Shown here: in pieces, positions 52,996 through 62,182 of the stretch
How the letters are laid out: each line of letters starts with the position of its first letter
Position numbering within the stretch: the first letter of the stretch is position 1
Source: Bacteroidota bacterium
GTDB taxonomy: Bacteria; Bacteroidota; Bacteroidia; Flavobacteriales_E; Vicingaceae
NCBI GenBank assembly: GCA_016183805.1
Contig: JACPDX010000013.1
Location: 179,440 to 243,439, forward strand
Direction of reading: 5' to 3'
DNA: 64,000 nucleotides
Position numbers and translations under genes: made by a program
The notes under the pieces: generated by a model
Database searches by the model: none
What the model was told of the DNA's origin: nothing
What the model saw: only the letters and a program-made list of their open reading frames with translations

Positions 52996-55923
52996 TTAGT
53001 GCTGAACAATTAGTTTTCCGGTTTTTAATTTATCAATGTTATTTGATAGTTGGTAATAATAAAGTCCATTTTTAAGATTTTCTACTGAAAAGATAAAGGT
53101 ATTATTAGTCGATATTTTTTCTTCAAAAACTACCTGCCCCATATTATTATACAGACTGAATTGATAGGTTTCGTTATTCGATTCATCAAATGAAATGGTT
53201 ACTTTGTTTGAACTTGGATTTGGAAAAATAGTTGCATTCACTTCTGTTGCAGAAATGGGTTTAATAGTTGCCAAAATATCATTAATATAAATATTATCCT
53301 TACAGCCCGAAGCATCTGTATTTGTATTAAATGCATAATAATTAATAATAGCATCACCTATAATATGGTTCATGGCAGTATTAAGGTTTAAATTATAACT
53401 AAACAAACCGTTAGCAACCGAAACAGTATCATAAATAACGGTATCTCGTCTGTCGTAAAAAGTAAATGGTGTTCCTCCATCATTTGCCAGAGTGATAATA
53501 GTGTCTTGGTTTCCTTGTATAAAAACAATTAAATTGCCGTTAAACCAAGTTTGAACAGCCCCATTTTCATCTTCTATTTGACCAGTAATTAAATTTGTTG
53601 AATCTGACGATAAAGTGTCCGGATGTATTGCATTTACGACATATTCAGGAAAATTTAAAGTAAGTGCCGGGTCTCCCAATAAGGTGAAATTTCTATTGTT
53701 AGGATTTGTTGCGTTTAAGTTTTTGGATTCTTTAAAAACCTCGCCAAGTGTTTTATATGTTCCATTTACTTTATTAAAAATGGTTTGATAAATGCTTTGA
53801 TTTAATGCAAAATTAGGGCTTGAAAAAACTAATCGAGTAGTAGAAAACGACGCAATACTTCCAGCATTAGGTTGTAATAAAAATTGTTCTCCAAACGAAG
53901 TAAAGGCAGGATTATCAAATCGACTGGCTTCTGCAGTAGCTAAAATCATTAGTGGGTAATTGGTATTATTTAAGGTGTCTAAAGAATTAGTATCCAATAT
54001 GTTTTCATGAGCTAACCCTACTCCGCCTCCGTGTCCGGTATAATTCATAATTAACGAACCCCTTCTAAATGATTCAACAATTTTTTGCTCGACTTCCTGA
54101 TAGCTTTGTTGTACACCATTTACATCTTGTTGAAATTCATCTAAATAAATTTTTTCTACCCAAAAGTCGCACGAAGTGGTATCAACCATTTCGGTTAGGT
54201 AATCGGCTTGAAACATGTGAGTATTACCGTCTTCATCATCACCAATAAAAGTGATGGTTTTTCGCCAATTACCAAACGAGCTTAAATTGGTTTTGTAATC
54301 AATTATTTTGTTTACGATGTCATTTGCTTCTTGAGTTGTTTTTACCGGTAATCTTCCAATAGCAATATCTAATAACTCTGTTCCTGCCCAAGTTCCTTCG
54401 TTGGTATCTAATAAACCAAAATAATCATCAGAAGTTAAAGAGCCAATAACATCAGTAGAATTTATAGTTTGATAAGTTGGAACAAAGTTGGTGTTGGGAG
54501 TAATTCTGTTTTTATAATCGTAACTGGCATCTCCAAACAACAATAAATATTTTAAGGTAGAGCCAGATTGATTATATAGATGTTCCATAAAATCATTAAT
54601 AGCTGTAATATCTTGAGTTCCCGAAGAAAACTCATTGTAAATTTCTTCAGTTGTAACTACTTCTGTTGATATTCCATCAGTTGTAGCATGAAAATTTGCT
54701 AATGTGTTTGCGGCTGCAACAAAATTCGGATGAGTTACAATAACCAATTCTGGAGAAGTAATGCCGTGTAAGTTTTGATTGCTTATTTGATTAACAAAGG
54801 TTGGGGTTAATAAATTTGAATCATCAAAAACAACAAACTCCCTTAATGAATCGGTATTCAAAACAAATTCGGTTGTTCCTGTTATAAACGTTTTATTTTG
54901 TTCAACAACATTATTATGGCTGGTTATTTCCCATACTTTATCTGTTGACATTGTATTTCCGATTTGAAATTTAGTAATGTTTCCACTTCCAACAGCGGTT
55001 TTGTCTCTAAACAAAACTTGATTTCCATTTTTTGACAAATTATTTCGAGTAATCAATTCAAAATAATCGAGCCAAGCTACTGAAGATGTGTCGGGTTTGG
55101 TATAAGATAATGCTAATGAGATTGTTGTTGAACTAGGAATAAAATTCATGGAAACATTCCCCTCGTTGGCATATTTACAAGAGTAACATGAAATAGTTAC
55201 AGAACTAACAGGAATAGAAGAGATATTTCCACCGCTATTAATATCAACTTGGCTATTAATTGGAGAGCGTGCAACAACGGCTGTATTAATAGTTACTGAT
55301 GAACTTAAATCTAAATCGGGTAAATTAAACGTGTAGTTTAAAGGATTATCAAGTCTTTCTCCAAACCATTTTCTGCCCGATTGTATCAAATTAATACTAT
55401 CCAATTCATGAAAAATCAACTTGTCGAACTTATTTGTTGTGTTGGTAATTGTAGCTGTTGATGAATTTTGAGAAGTAATTCTTTTACCAGTTGAATTGCC
55501 GATAGTAATAAAATAGTTTACAGTATTACTATAACTATTTTTTGTGTGAGAAAATTTTTGTGTGGAGTAATCATAAGTCCATTTATCGGGTGCTTGTCCG
55601 TAAAATAAAATGTAATCCGATGGGTCAAAAACACCATCATTTTCACCTATTACTTGTACGGCAATTTCCTGTAAATCATTTGTTTTTTGGGCGTTATTTG
55701 CTTCGGGCAACATTCCTCCACCATTTCCATAAAGCTTAATGTTTCTAGGGTCAATTCCTACAGGGTTGATTCCATAGCTTTGCAAATCGGAATACGAAAT
55801 TTTATAAACACCTTCATTTGTAGTACTTAGCTTATACCAATTACCCGATGTTAAAACGGAGTTTTGTGACGAAACAGTAAATGTTATTGTTGCAAAAAGA
55901 ACACTAAAAAATGACTTTTTCAT
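52996..55923 (-). CDS. PorU-like C25 peptidase with type A sorting domain; catalytic Cys replaced
   Basis: A 975-residue protein from ATG 55923, after discounting an upstream start. The signal peptide is followed by the PorU-type N-domain (GNWYKLSTTNEGVYKISYSDL, IKLYGNGGGMLPE), then a C25 domain with SDDYFG and MNYTGHGGGVGLAHENIL containing the catalytic His. The expected active-site Cys (usual TATCEFSRFDDP) reads LATAEASRFDNP, with GCA (Ala) at 53932-53934. The C-terminus is a type A sorting domain (IFPNPSSNKVTISF...). PorU is the type IX sortase; this copy may be an inactive paralogue. Confidence 0.82.
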   Translation of the reverse strand: MKKSFFSVLFATITFTVSSQNSVLTSGNWYKLSTTNEGVYKISYSDLQSYGINPVGIDPRNIKLYGNGGGMLPEANNAQKTNDLQEIAVQVIGENDGVFDPSDYILFYGQAPDKWTYDYSTQKFSHTKNSYSNTVNYFITIGNSTGKRITSQNSSTATITNTTNKFDKLIFHELDSINLIQSGRKWFGERLDNPLNYTFNLPDLDLSSSVTINTAVVARSPINSQVDINSGGNISSIPVSSVTISCYSCKYANEGNVSMNFIPSSTTISLALSYTKPDTSSVAWLDYFELITRNNLSKNGNQVLFRDKTAVGSGNITKFQIGNTMSTDKVWEITSHNNVVEQNKTFITGTTEFVLNTDSLREFVVFDDSNLLTPTFVNQISNQNLHGITSPELVIVTHPNFVAAANTLANFHATTDGISTEVVTTEEIYNEFSSGTQDITAINDFMEHLYNQSGSTLKYLLLFGDASYDYKNRITPNTNFVPTYQTINSTDVIGSLTSDDYFGLLDTNEGTWAGTELLDIAIGRLPVKTTQEANDIVNKIIDYKTNLSSFGNWRKTITFIGDDEDGNTHMFQADYLTEMVDTTSCDFWVEKIYLDEFQQDVNGVQQSYQEVEQKIVESFRRGSLIMNYTGHGGGVGLAHENILDTNSLDTLNNTNYPLMILATAEASRFDNPAFTSFGEQFLLQPNAGSIASFSTTRLVFSSPNFALNQSIYQTIFNKVNGTYKTLGEVFKESKNLNATNPNNRNFTLLGDPALTLNFPEYVVNAIHPDTLSSDSTNLITGQIEDENGAVQTWFNGNLIVFIQGNQDTIITLANDGGTPFTFYDRRDTVIYDTVSVANGLFSYNLNLNTAMNHIIGDAIINYYAFNTNTDASGCKDNIYINDILATIKPISATEVNATIFPNPSSNKVTISFDESNNETYQFSLYNNMGQVVFEEKISTNNTFIFSVENLKNGLYYYQLSNNIDKLKTGKLIVQH

Positions 55924-56063
55924 AAAAATGGATTTGATTTTGCACACTAACGTAATACTTTAATAGTTTATTGCAAGGTGATAATATTTACCTTTTTACG
56001 GAGTCAAAAAAATTATAAATTTCAATAAAAAAGGAAGTGTTGTTTTGGTGGAAAGAAAATAAC

Positions 56064-56627
56064 TTATTGAGAGTATTGGTCAGGAGTTACTTCCAACTTT
56101 GTTAAAAATACACCATCAACGTCTTTATAATTGTATATTAAAGTTACGTTGTTATCTCGAAACGGTTTTAATTGAGGACTGGTCTTAATAGAGTTTATTA
56201 TTACGGGGGTCAAATTTTCTTCAAAAAATTGTAAATCGAACGATTCTTTTTTTAGACTAATCAAGGAATAATTGTATTGAAACATTTTGTTTGGAAGTGC
56301 AATACAATTATCTAACCTAGTTTCTTGGTCAATCATAATCGGACAACTTTTATTTAGTTCACTTGCCATTTCCATCATTTGCTTATCAATAGGAGGCAGT
56401 TTAAAAAATAGTTGTTGAACTCCATAATAAGACAAGAAAAAAACCAATACCCCAACAACAATACCTATTATTTGTTTTTTATCCATTTTTTTACTACTAT
56501 GTTTCTGTATAGGTTGTTCTATATTTATCTCAGTTTTCTGAGTAGGCAATTCGTAACCACAACTAGAACAATATTTGAAATTAATTGGATTTACCGACTC
56601 ACAGTTATTACATTTGATTTTATTCAT
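56064..56627 (-). CDS. Zinc-ribbon membrane protein
   Basis: This 187-residue protein opens with a double-CxxC zinc ribbon (CNNC at residues 6-9, CSSC at 20-23, 10 residues apart). A polar linker and one TM (about 53-75) follow. The rest is a soluble domain with SCPIMIDQETRLDNCIALPNK and a pair of Cys that could form a disulfide outside. No specific family is recognised beyond the zinc-ribbon class. It stands alone in an AT-rich stretch. Confidence 0.7.
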   Translation of the reverse strand: MNKIKCNNCESVNPINFKYCSSCGYELPTQKTEINIEQPIQKHSSKKMDKKQIIGIVVGVLVFFLSYYGVQQLFFKLPPIDKQMMEMASELNKSCPIMIDQETRLDNCIALPNKMFQYNYSLISLKKESFDLQFFEENLTPVIINSIKTSPQLKPFRDNNVTLIYNYKDVDGVFLTKLEVTPDQYSQ

Positions 56628-56724
56628 AAGTATAAAAATTAATCATAAAAATACAAAGTAAATGTAAACACATTTATTCTTTTTCAGAATAGTTAATTAA
56701 TACAATACTAAAAAACCAGTTTTT

Positions 56725-57099
56725 CTACTCTGCAAATGCCACAACATGCCCATCAAAATCCGCAAGGTAACCTACTTTATCACCCCAATCTCGTTGAGTA
56801 AATGGGCTAATTTCTTTAGCACCTAAAATCAAACCTCTGTTAAAATAGGTTACAGCGTCAGGTACTTTTAAATACAATTCGCAACGTGGAATTCCATTAC
56901 CACTGCTGGGGTGTGGAGTTTTATTGTTTAATATTTTGGCAATACCATTTTCGGGCATTAAACCTAATTTACAGTGTGGCGATAAATTAAACTCTGTCAT
57001 GCCAGGAACATGTAATGATGGGGAAAGGGCTAACAGTTTTTCGTAAAACAACTTGCTTTTTTCTTGATCGGCAACGTACAAAATAAATTCAGTTACCAT
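56725..57099 (-). CDS. VOC family protein
   Basis: This 124-residue protein starts at ATG 57099 (MVTEFILYVADQEKS), 4 bp after the histidine kinase stop. A TTG farther up is less likely. Two beta-alpha repeats with FILYVADQEKSKLFYEKLL and VGYLADFDGHVVAFAE are typical of glyoxalase/bleomycin-resistance folds. The pattern resembles small extradiol/lactoylglutathione-lyase-like proteins; no substrate is evident. It is probably co-transcribed with the kinase. Confidence 0.88.
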   Translation of the reverse strand: MVTEFILYVADQEKSKLFYEKLLALSPSLHVPGMTEFNLSPHCKLGLMPENGIAKILNNKTPHPSSGNGIPRCELYLKVPDAVTYFNRGLILGAKEISPFTQRDWGDKVGYLADFDGHVVAFAE

Positions 57100-57103
57100 T
57101 ATT

Positions 57104-58270
57104 TTAAAGTTTTTCAAAAATGAGCGAATAATGAGTTCCTTTTTTTAAGAAGTTTCTTTTAATCACTCCATTTAACTGTTCGGTTAAGCTTTCAATAAGT
57201 TGGAATCCCAAACTATGTGCATCTTTAAAAGAAATTTCAGGAGCATAACCAATGCCATCATCTCCATAAATAAGTTCGTATTGTAAATCGTTAATGGGTT
57301 TAATACTGATGGTTATTATTCCTTTAGTGTCTTCAGGAAAGGCGTATTTTAATGAATTTGTTACCAGTTCGTTAATCAATAAACCCAACGGAATAGCTGT
57401 GTTAATGTTTAAAAACAGATTGCTAACTTCTAAATGCAACAAAATTTGGTTGGATTCTCCTTTTGCGTTTACAATAAGTTTACTTAACAAATCTTGTAAA
57501 TAATCACTGTAATTGATACTCGATAAATTTTTCGAACTATACAACATTTCGTGTACTTTACACATCGATTCTATTCGGGTTTTACTTTGAAATAGAATCG
57601 TTTTTGTTTTTTTATCTTCAACAGCATTAGCTTGAAGGTTTAATAAACTGGTAATGATTTGCAAATTATTTTTTACCCGGTGATGAATTTCTTTAAGTAA
57701 AATTTCTTTTTCTTCAATGTTTTTTTTGATGGTTTGTTCGGTTTTTTTCTTTTCGGTTAAATCTCTCCAAATAGTATTTATGAGTATTTTATTGTCAAAT
57801 TTTACTTTCGAAAGCCAAACTTCTACAGGAAAATTTTCTCCATTCGCCCTTGTATGTTCCCATTCAAAGTGATGACTGCCATTTTTTAAAGCTAACGCCA
57901 TCATCTCTTGGGCTTTTTCGTAAGAGAACCTACCATCTGGTTGTTTTTCTGGAGATAATTCTGAAGGATGTGTGTTTAATAATTCTTCTTTGGTTTTGTA
58001 ACCCAACATGTTAACTACTGCTTGATTACAATCGACAAACGTGTTGTTTTCAATAACTAAGATGGCATCATCAGACATTTCGAACAACGATTTGTATTTT
58101 GATTCACTTTCGTTGGCATGTTCGGTAGCTTTGACTAATAGTTGATTTTGATTTTCGAGAACACCTATTTTTTGTTCGAAAAACTTAATTAACCCAATAA
58201 CCTCTTCCTCCGTAAAGTTATTGGGTAGGGAATTATTTTTAAATTTTTGATATAATGTAGGCTTATCCAT
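57104..58270 (-). CDS. PAS-domain HisKA_2-type sensor histidine kinase
   Basis: This 388-residue cytosolic protein has a short N-terminal coiled coil, a PAS domain (KYKSLFEMSDDAILVIENNTF..., with a PAC tail HFEWEHTRANGENFPVEVW, about 60-170), the phosphoacceptor EIHHRVKNNLQIITSLL (HisKA_2/HWE-related, near residue 195) and a HATPase domain with LLINELVTNSLKYAF and YGDDGIGY. There is no transmembrane segment. No response regulator gene is adjacent. It may sense a soluble signal through PAS. Confidence 0.92.
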   Translation of the reverse strand: MDKPTLYQKFKNNSLPNNFTEEEVIGLIKFFEQKIGVLENQNQLLVKATEHANESESKYKSLFEMSDDAILVIENNTFVDCNQAVVNMLGYKTKEELLNTHPSELSPEKQPDGRFSYEKAQEMMALALKNGSHHFEWEHTRANGENFPVEVWLSKVKFDNKILINTIWRDLTEKKKTEQTIKKNIEEKEILLKEIHHRVKNNLQIITSLLNLQANAVEDKKTKTILFQSKTRIESMCKVHEMLYSSKNLSSINYSDYLQDLLSKLIVNAKGESNQILLHLEVSNLFLNINTAIPLGLLINELVTNSLKYAFPEDTKGIITISIKPINDLQYELIYGDDGIGYAPEISFKDAHSLGFQLIESLTEQLNGVIKRNFLKKGTHYSLIFEKL

Positions 58271-58514
58271 TATTTATATGGTTATTTAACAACCAAACAA
58301 TTGTCTTTCAAATGTTTTATAAAAATAACCTATAATTTTTAATTACACTAAAAAAATTATTTTTAAATCAAATAAAATAGGCAATTAATTTTATTTATAC
58401 TTCTCAAAATGAATAAAATAGCCATCATTCAATTACATTTACGAGAATAATTTATACCAATTTTTGTAAAGTACTTTTGAGAATATTGTTGAACGGTTAT
58501 CTTGTTTTTTGAAT

Positions 58515-58972
58515 TTATGGTTTTAATCCCAAATAAAATAAAAAGGAAGGTAATGTTAGTGTCACAAAAGTAACTATTGCATTAAAATCGATTTTTTTCT
58601 CTTTAGCCTTTGTTTCTTCGCAGTTCGAACACGATTCGATGTCAATAACCCTGTCTTTTTCATCGTAGGTAATAAATAAATTGACCCATTTGCCTTTGTT
58701 AGTTTTTACACCATTTGTTTTATTCATAAAAAATGGAATAGTATTGCGGTCGGTGGTTCGGTATTTATAAATGAGCTTACTGGATATTTGCGAAACAAAC
58801 TTAACATCGTAAGGAGGAATACCCAATATCTCAGAAACAGAATCCTTGCTCATTCCTATTTTTAAAGTAAGTACTTCCTGAATACCAGTATGTTTTGGTG
58901 CCTGAATTATACATGAAGATAAGGAATAAAGTATAAAAATGATGACGAGATATTTGAAATGTTTTTTATCAT
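58515..58972 (-). pseudogene. BamE-like lipoprotein gene, frameshifted near its start
   Basis: From ATG 58972 (MIK...) the gene would encode a lipoprotein signal KHFKYLVIIFILYSLSSC followed by APKHTGIQEVLTLKIGMSKDSVSEILGIPP, a BamE/SmpA-like motif, then a C-terminal TM (IVTFVTLTLPSFLFYLG). The ATG frame and the body frame differ by one base at a T6 run (58962-58967, A6 in coding direction); one more A would join them. Otherwise a 112-residue product could start at 58853. The left end of an IS982 element (58981) lies 9 bp before the start. Confidence 0.55.
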
Positions 58973-58980
58973 TTAATAAA

Positions 58981-60007
58981 TAACGTGAGTTCGATATAAA
59001 AAAAGTAAGAAAAAAAAGAAAATAAGTAGAAAAACTAATATAATTAAGTAGTTTAAAATCAAATGTTTAACTAATAATTCTACTTATGGTTTCTAATAAG
59101 AAAGTTATCGAAATTTTCTGCTTAATAGACGATTTTTGTCTAGAAATAAATCAAACTATCAATCAACATTCTATCGAAGAAGGTTTAAACGTAAAGAAAC
59201 GGAATAAAAATGCTGGATGTCGCAAAGTGAAATAATAACTGTTATGCTGTTGTTTCATTTAAAAGGCTACCGTTGTTTAAAGCATTTTTATCTTCATCAT
59301 GTTTGTAAACACATGAAGAGTGATTTTCCATCAACAGTTTCGTACAATAGGTTTGTAGAACTTCAACAAAAAGCCATTGTACCGATGGTTTTGTTTCTTC
59401 AAATGCGTTGTTTAGGCAAATGTTCAGGTATTTCTTTTATGATTCTACTTTAATCAAAGTGTGTCATCCAAAAGAGAACACCAAAACATAGTGTTTAAAA
59501 ATATTGCAGAAAAAGGTAAGGATTCCATAGGCTGGTTCTTTGGATTTAAGCTTCACACTATTATTAATGAAAGAGGAGAAATTATTGATTTTTTAATCAC
59601 AAAAGGCAATGTAGATGATAGGCACATTGAAAGATAAAACTTTTCATAATAAAGTTTTTGGGAAAATATTTGCCGACAGGGGGCTACCTATGACAAGATT
59701 TGTTTGAACAGCTTTTTGTAGATGGAATTCATCTGGTTACCAAAATAAAAAAGAACATGAAAAACGCTTTAATGAATATTTACGATAAAATATTGTTAAG
59801 AAAAAGAGCTGTTGTTGAAAGTGTTAATGACATCTTAAAGAATTAAAGAACCAGTGTCAAATTGAACACACTAGACACAGAGGCTTTAATAACTTTATAA
59901 TCAACCTAATTTCAGGTCTTATTGCTTATTCTTTTTATCCTACTAAACCAAACATTAATATTGATAAACTTCAAAGAATCGATTAATCTTATATCGAACA
60001 CATGTTA
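58981..60007. mobile_element. IS982-family insertion sequence, decayed
   Basis: The element is bounded by imperfect 19-bp terminal inverted repeats: TAACGTGAGTTCGATATAA at 58981-58999 and its complement TTATATCGAACACATGTTA at 59989-60007 (17 of 19 matches). The length of 1027 bp fits IS982. A broken transposase fills the interior. No convincing target duplication was found. Confidence 0.8.
59086..59986 (+). pseudogene. IS982 transposase remnant (several frameshifts)
   Basis: Pieces in different frames give MVSNKKVIEIFCLIDDFCLE; MSQSEIITVMLLFHLKGYRC with FYLHHVCKHMKSDFPSTVSY; DSTLIKVCHPKREHQ with GWFFGFKLHTIINERGE; and [17 protein letters not shown] with [15 protein letters not shown]. These match the DDE transposase of IS982 in order. 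At least three frame changes (near 59215, 59440 and after 59630) make it inactive. Confidence 0.82.
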
Positions 60008-60035
60008 ATTTTAATTTACCAAAGTTTTTTTTTCG

Positions 60036-60067
60036 ATTGTAAACTGTTCTAATTGTAAACTGTTCTA
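60036..60067. repeat. Exact 16-bp tandem duplication
   Basis: ATTGTAAACTGTTCTA occurs twice in a row. It lies in the remnant of a second IS982-type gene, where it repeats RTVYN-coding sequence. It is probably a slippage scar. Confidence 0.8.
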
Positions 60068-60270
60068 TCTATGAGTTTATTAAAACGAGTTGATGATAAT
60101 ATCCTAAAAAGATGATGATCGCTATAATACTTAAATATTCAGCTGTTAAATAAATAGCAACAAACTCTATATCAGATAGTTTTGGCTTCCTCTTTTGTTT
60201 GATGAAATTATTTTTATCTATGTTTTGTTGTAATACTTTTAATATTTTGTTCTAATTTGCCTCAACGTTG
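60036..60270 (-). pseudogene. N-terminal fragment of a second IS982-type transposase
   Basis: The minus strand gives NKILKVLQQNIDKNNFIKQK then RKPKLSDIEFVAIYLTAEYLSI and, one frame away, LFRILSSTRFNKLIDRTVYN. The KPKLSDIE...LTAEYLSI succession is characteristic of another IS982 subgroup. Only the first third remains. The rest of 60271-60369 holds no gene I can support. Confidence 0.6.
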
Positions 60271-60369
60271 TGCATAATTGTTGTTTGGTGGTTATTACAA
60301 TAAAATATTGATTATCAATTTATTACGCAATTTTTTTCACCTAATTTATTAATGCACTACGGGTTTATA

Positions 60370-61002
60370 CTACTTTATATTACAATCAAAAACTAGAAAG
60401 CGTTCTTCGATTTTCAAACGCTCCATTAATTCAGTGTATTTCTTTTCTTTGGTATTTTTTTCGATGTAGTAGAAATATAAATCGCTTTTATAATCTTGTA
60501 AAATTTCTAGAGCATCATCACATTTACCATAAGTTCTGGCATATAATTTTACAAATTCCTCCATTACGGTGTATTTTTTTAATAATTCTTCAACGTTTTG
60601 AGGCGAACGTACAATAATGGACTCAATTGATTTCAAGTACCAATCTTTAACCAAAAAACATTCTTCTTTATTTTGGTGAAATAACCGAGCTTTTTCAAGA
60701 GAATAATCGTGTTTTTGGTGTTCAGGCAAATAATTACAGGCTTTAAAAAAGTGTGCTTGGGCAGAATCGAGATTGGATTGAACTTTTGATTTTCTCCATT
60801 TTAAATAGAATTTCTCACCTAAAGCATTTTCTATTTTGGAGTTTTTCATTTGAGCAAGAGAATCGACATTTTGAAGGTTTAGTGAGCTATTTTTATTTAC
60901 CCCATTATTACTATATAAATATATAGGTATAAAAAACATCATTAGTACAACGAAGGCAATTTTCTGAAAGTTTAAAATTTTCATGACTTTTAAATTATCC
61001 AA
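60370..61002 (-). CDS. Hypothetical secreted protein
   Basis: A 210-residue protein with an N-terminal hydrophobic segment (about 12-31), perhaps starting at ATG 60984. The remainder is helical and charged (AQAHFFKACNYLPEHQKHDY, KKYTVMEEFVKLYARTYGKC), somewhat like TPR but without a clear repeat. It carries several Cys. The start abuts the gene at 61003 (1-bp step), so the two form an operon. No family is recognised. Confidence 0.6.
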   Translation of the reverse strand: MDNLKVMKILNFQKIAFVVLMMFFIPIYLYSNNGVNKNSSLNLQNVDSLAQMKNSKIENALGEKFYLKWRKSKVQSNLDSAQAHFFKACNYLPEHQKHDYSLEKARLFHQNKEECFLVKDWYLKSIESIIVRSPQNVEELLKKYTVMEEFVKLYARTYGKCDDALEILQDYKSDLYFYYIEKNTKEKKYTELMERLKIEERFLVFDCNIK

Positions 61003-61671
61003 TTAGTTTGACTTAACTTTCCAATAGGAAATGTCTAATTCACCAACTACGCCAGCTTTTTTTAGTACCCCAATCACTTCTTCATCGGTAAACAAGGCTT
61101 TACACATTTCATAGTTATCTGTAGCTAAAGCCATCGTAACGTGGTTAACATCATTTTCATAAGTAGCAACAAAAACATCAGTTATGCCAATGTATCCTCT
61201 ATTAGCTCTGTTTAAATCAAAATCGACCTTCCATTTTACAAAATCAACCACTTTATGAGAAATAATAATGTAATACTCTTTTTTTGGAAGCTCTGGATTC
61301 ATCCACATTACGTTTAAGTATTGATAATCAGGATTAGAGTTTATTCCAGCTTTTATATTAAAATCTTTTAACTGTTTTGGGGTTTTATTTTTTCTAAAAT
61401 CGTCATGACCTTGTGTAAATTGGTAAACCCCTACTTTAGTAATGTCGTCAATACTCGACAAATAAGCTAGTTTAGCAGTTGTATCTACATTTTGTTTATA
61501 CACTTTTTCCCATTTCGAAAAATCTTTAACGGTGTAAGAGGCAAAAATCATCGTTTTTTTATTGTATTCAATTTTCGATACATCACTTTTAATGGGTTTT
61601 GTAACAACACTAAATGAAAACATAAGGAGTGTTGAAAAAACGAATAATAGATATAAAATAGATTTAAGCAT
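61003..61671 (-). CDS. Hypothetical exported protein with tandem ferredoxin-like (dimeric alpha/beta barrel) domains
   Basis: This 222-residue protein has an N-terminal hydrophobic signal. Two similar halves begin MIFASYTVKDFSKWEKVYKQN (about residue 41) and YYIIISHKVVDFVKWKVDFDLN (about 132). Each has a beta strand, then V-x-DF-x-KW, as in antibiotic-monooxygenase-like or DUF1330-like folds. It looks like an internal duplication. The activity is unknown. It precedes the gene at 60370-61002 in one unit. Confidence 0.55.
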   Translation of the reverse strand: MLKSILYLLFVFSTLLMFSFSVVTKPIKSDVSKIEYNKKTMIFASYTVKDFSKWEKVYKQNVDTTAKLAYLSSIDDITKVGVYQFTQGHDDFRKNKTPKQLKDFNIKAGINSNPDYQYLNVMWMNPELPKKEYYIIISHKVVDFVKWKVDFDLNRANRGYIGITDVFVATYENDVNHVTMALATDNYEMCKALFTDEEVIGVLKKAGVVGELDISYWKVKSN

Positions 61672-62182
61672 GTTCTTTTAATTTAAGATTTAAGCAAAAG
61701 TACACCTCAAAATTAGTACCGTTAAAAATAATTTTAGTATTAATGCTCTGAATTTACTAAAAAAACGTTGATAATTATAAGTTATGAAAGATTAACGCTC
61801 TTAATATTATCAATATAATTGCTGCTTATTGAAGCAACCAACGTTCTAGTAATTAAATATTTATTAGTTGTAACAATATTGATTTTGCAGTTATTGAAAT
61901 AAATGAAAAAGTATGAATTGTATAACATTTTGAAATAATTACATAACCATTTCCAACTTTAACTACTCAACTTTGATGAGTGAAAAATTAGGTCATTACT
62001 AAAAACAAAACAAAAGTCATGTCTTTTTATGTTTTTTAACAAAAGCAAAACTGATTTTTAACATATAACAATTTGACTGAACGTTCTATTTTTGGAAAAT
62101 AATAATATGATTAAGATTATACTTTAAATAAATTTGGATAAAATAAAATTAACATTTATAAAACAATTTAAAAAATAAAACA
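61672..62182. other. Long AT-rich intergenic region
   Basis: No gene is seen. It contains inverted 8-mers TTGATAAT/ATTATCAA (61768-61775 and 61806-61813), possibly by chance, and a -7 promoter-like box at 62087. It separates divergently transcribed secreted-protein genes and probably holds both promoters. Confidence 0.6.
62087..62094 (+). promoter_or_regulatory. Candidate -7 promoter box for the cytochrome operon
   Basis: TATTTTTG fits TAnnTTTG, 88 bp before the start at 62183. No good -33 box was found. Confidence 0.35.

Noticed and set aside
59217..59453. A 78-codon open frame as a separate small gene
   Set aside because: Its translation (SEIITVMLLFHLKGYRC...) is an internal piece of the broken IS982 transposase.
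61768..61813. Inverted TTGATAAT/ATTATCAA pair as a regulatory hairpin
   Set aside because: Eight AT-rich bases with a 30-nt loop are expected by chance in DNA this AT-rich.
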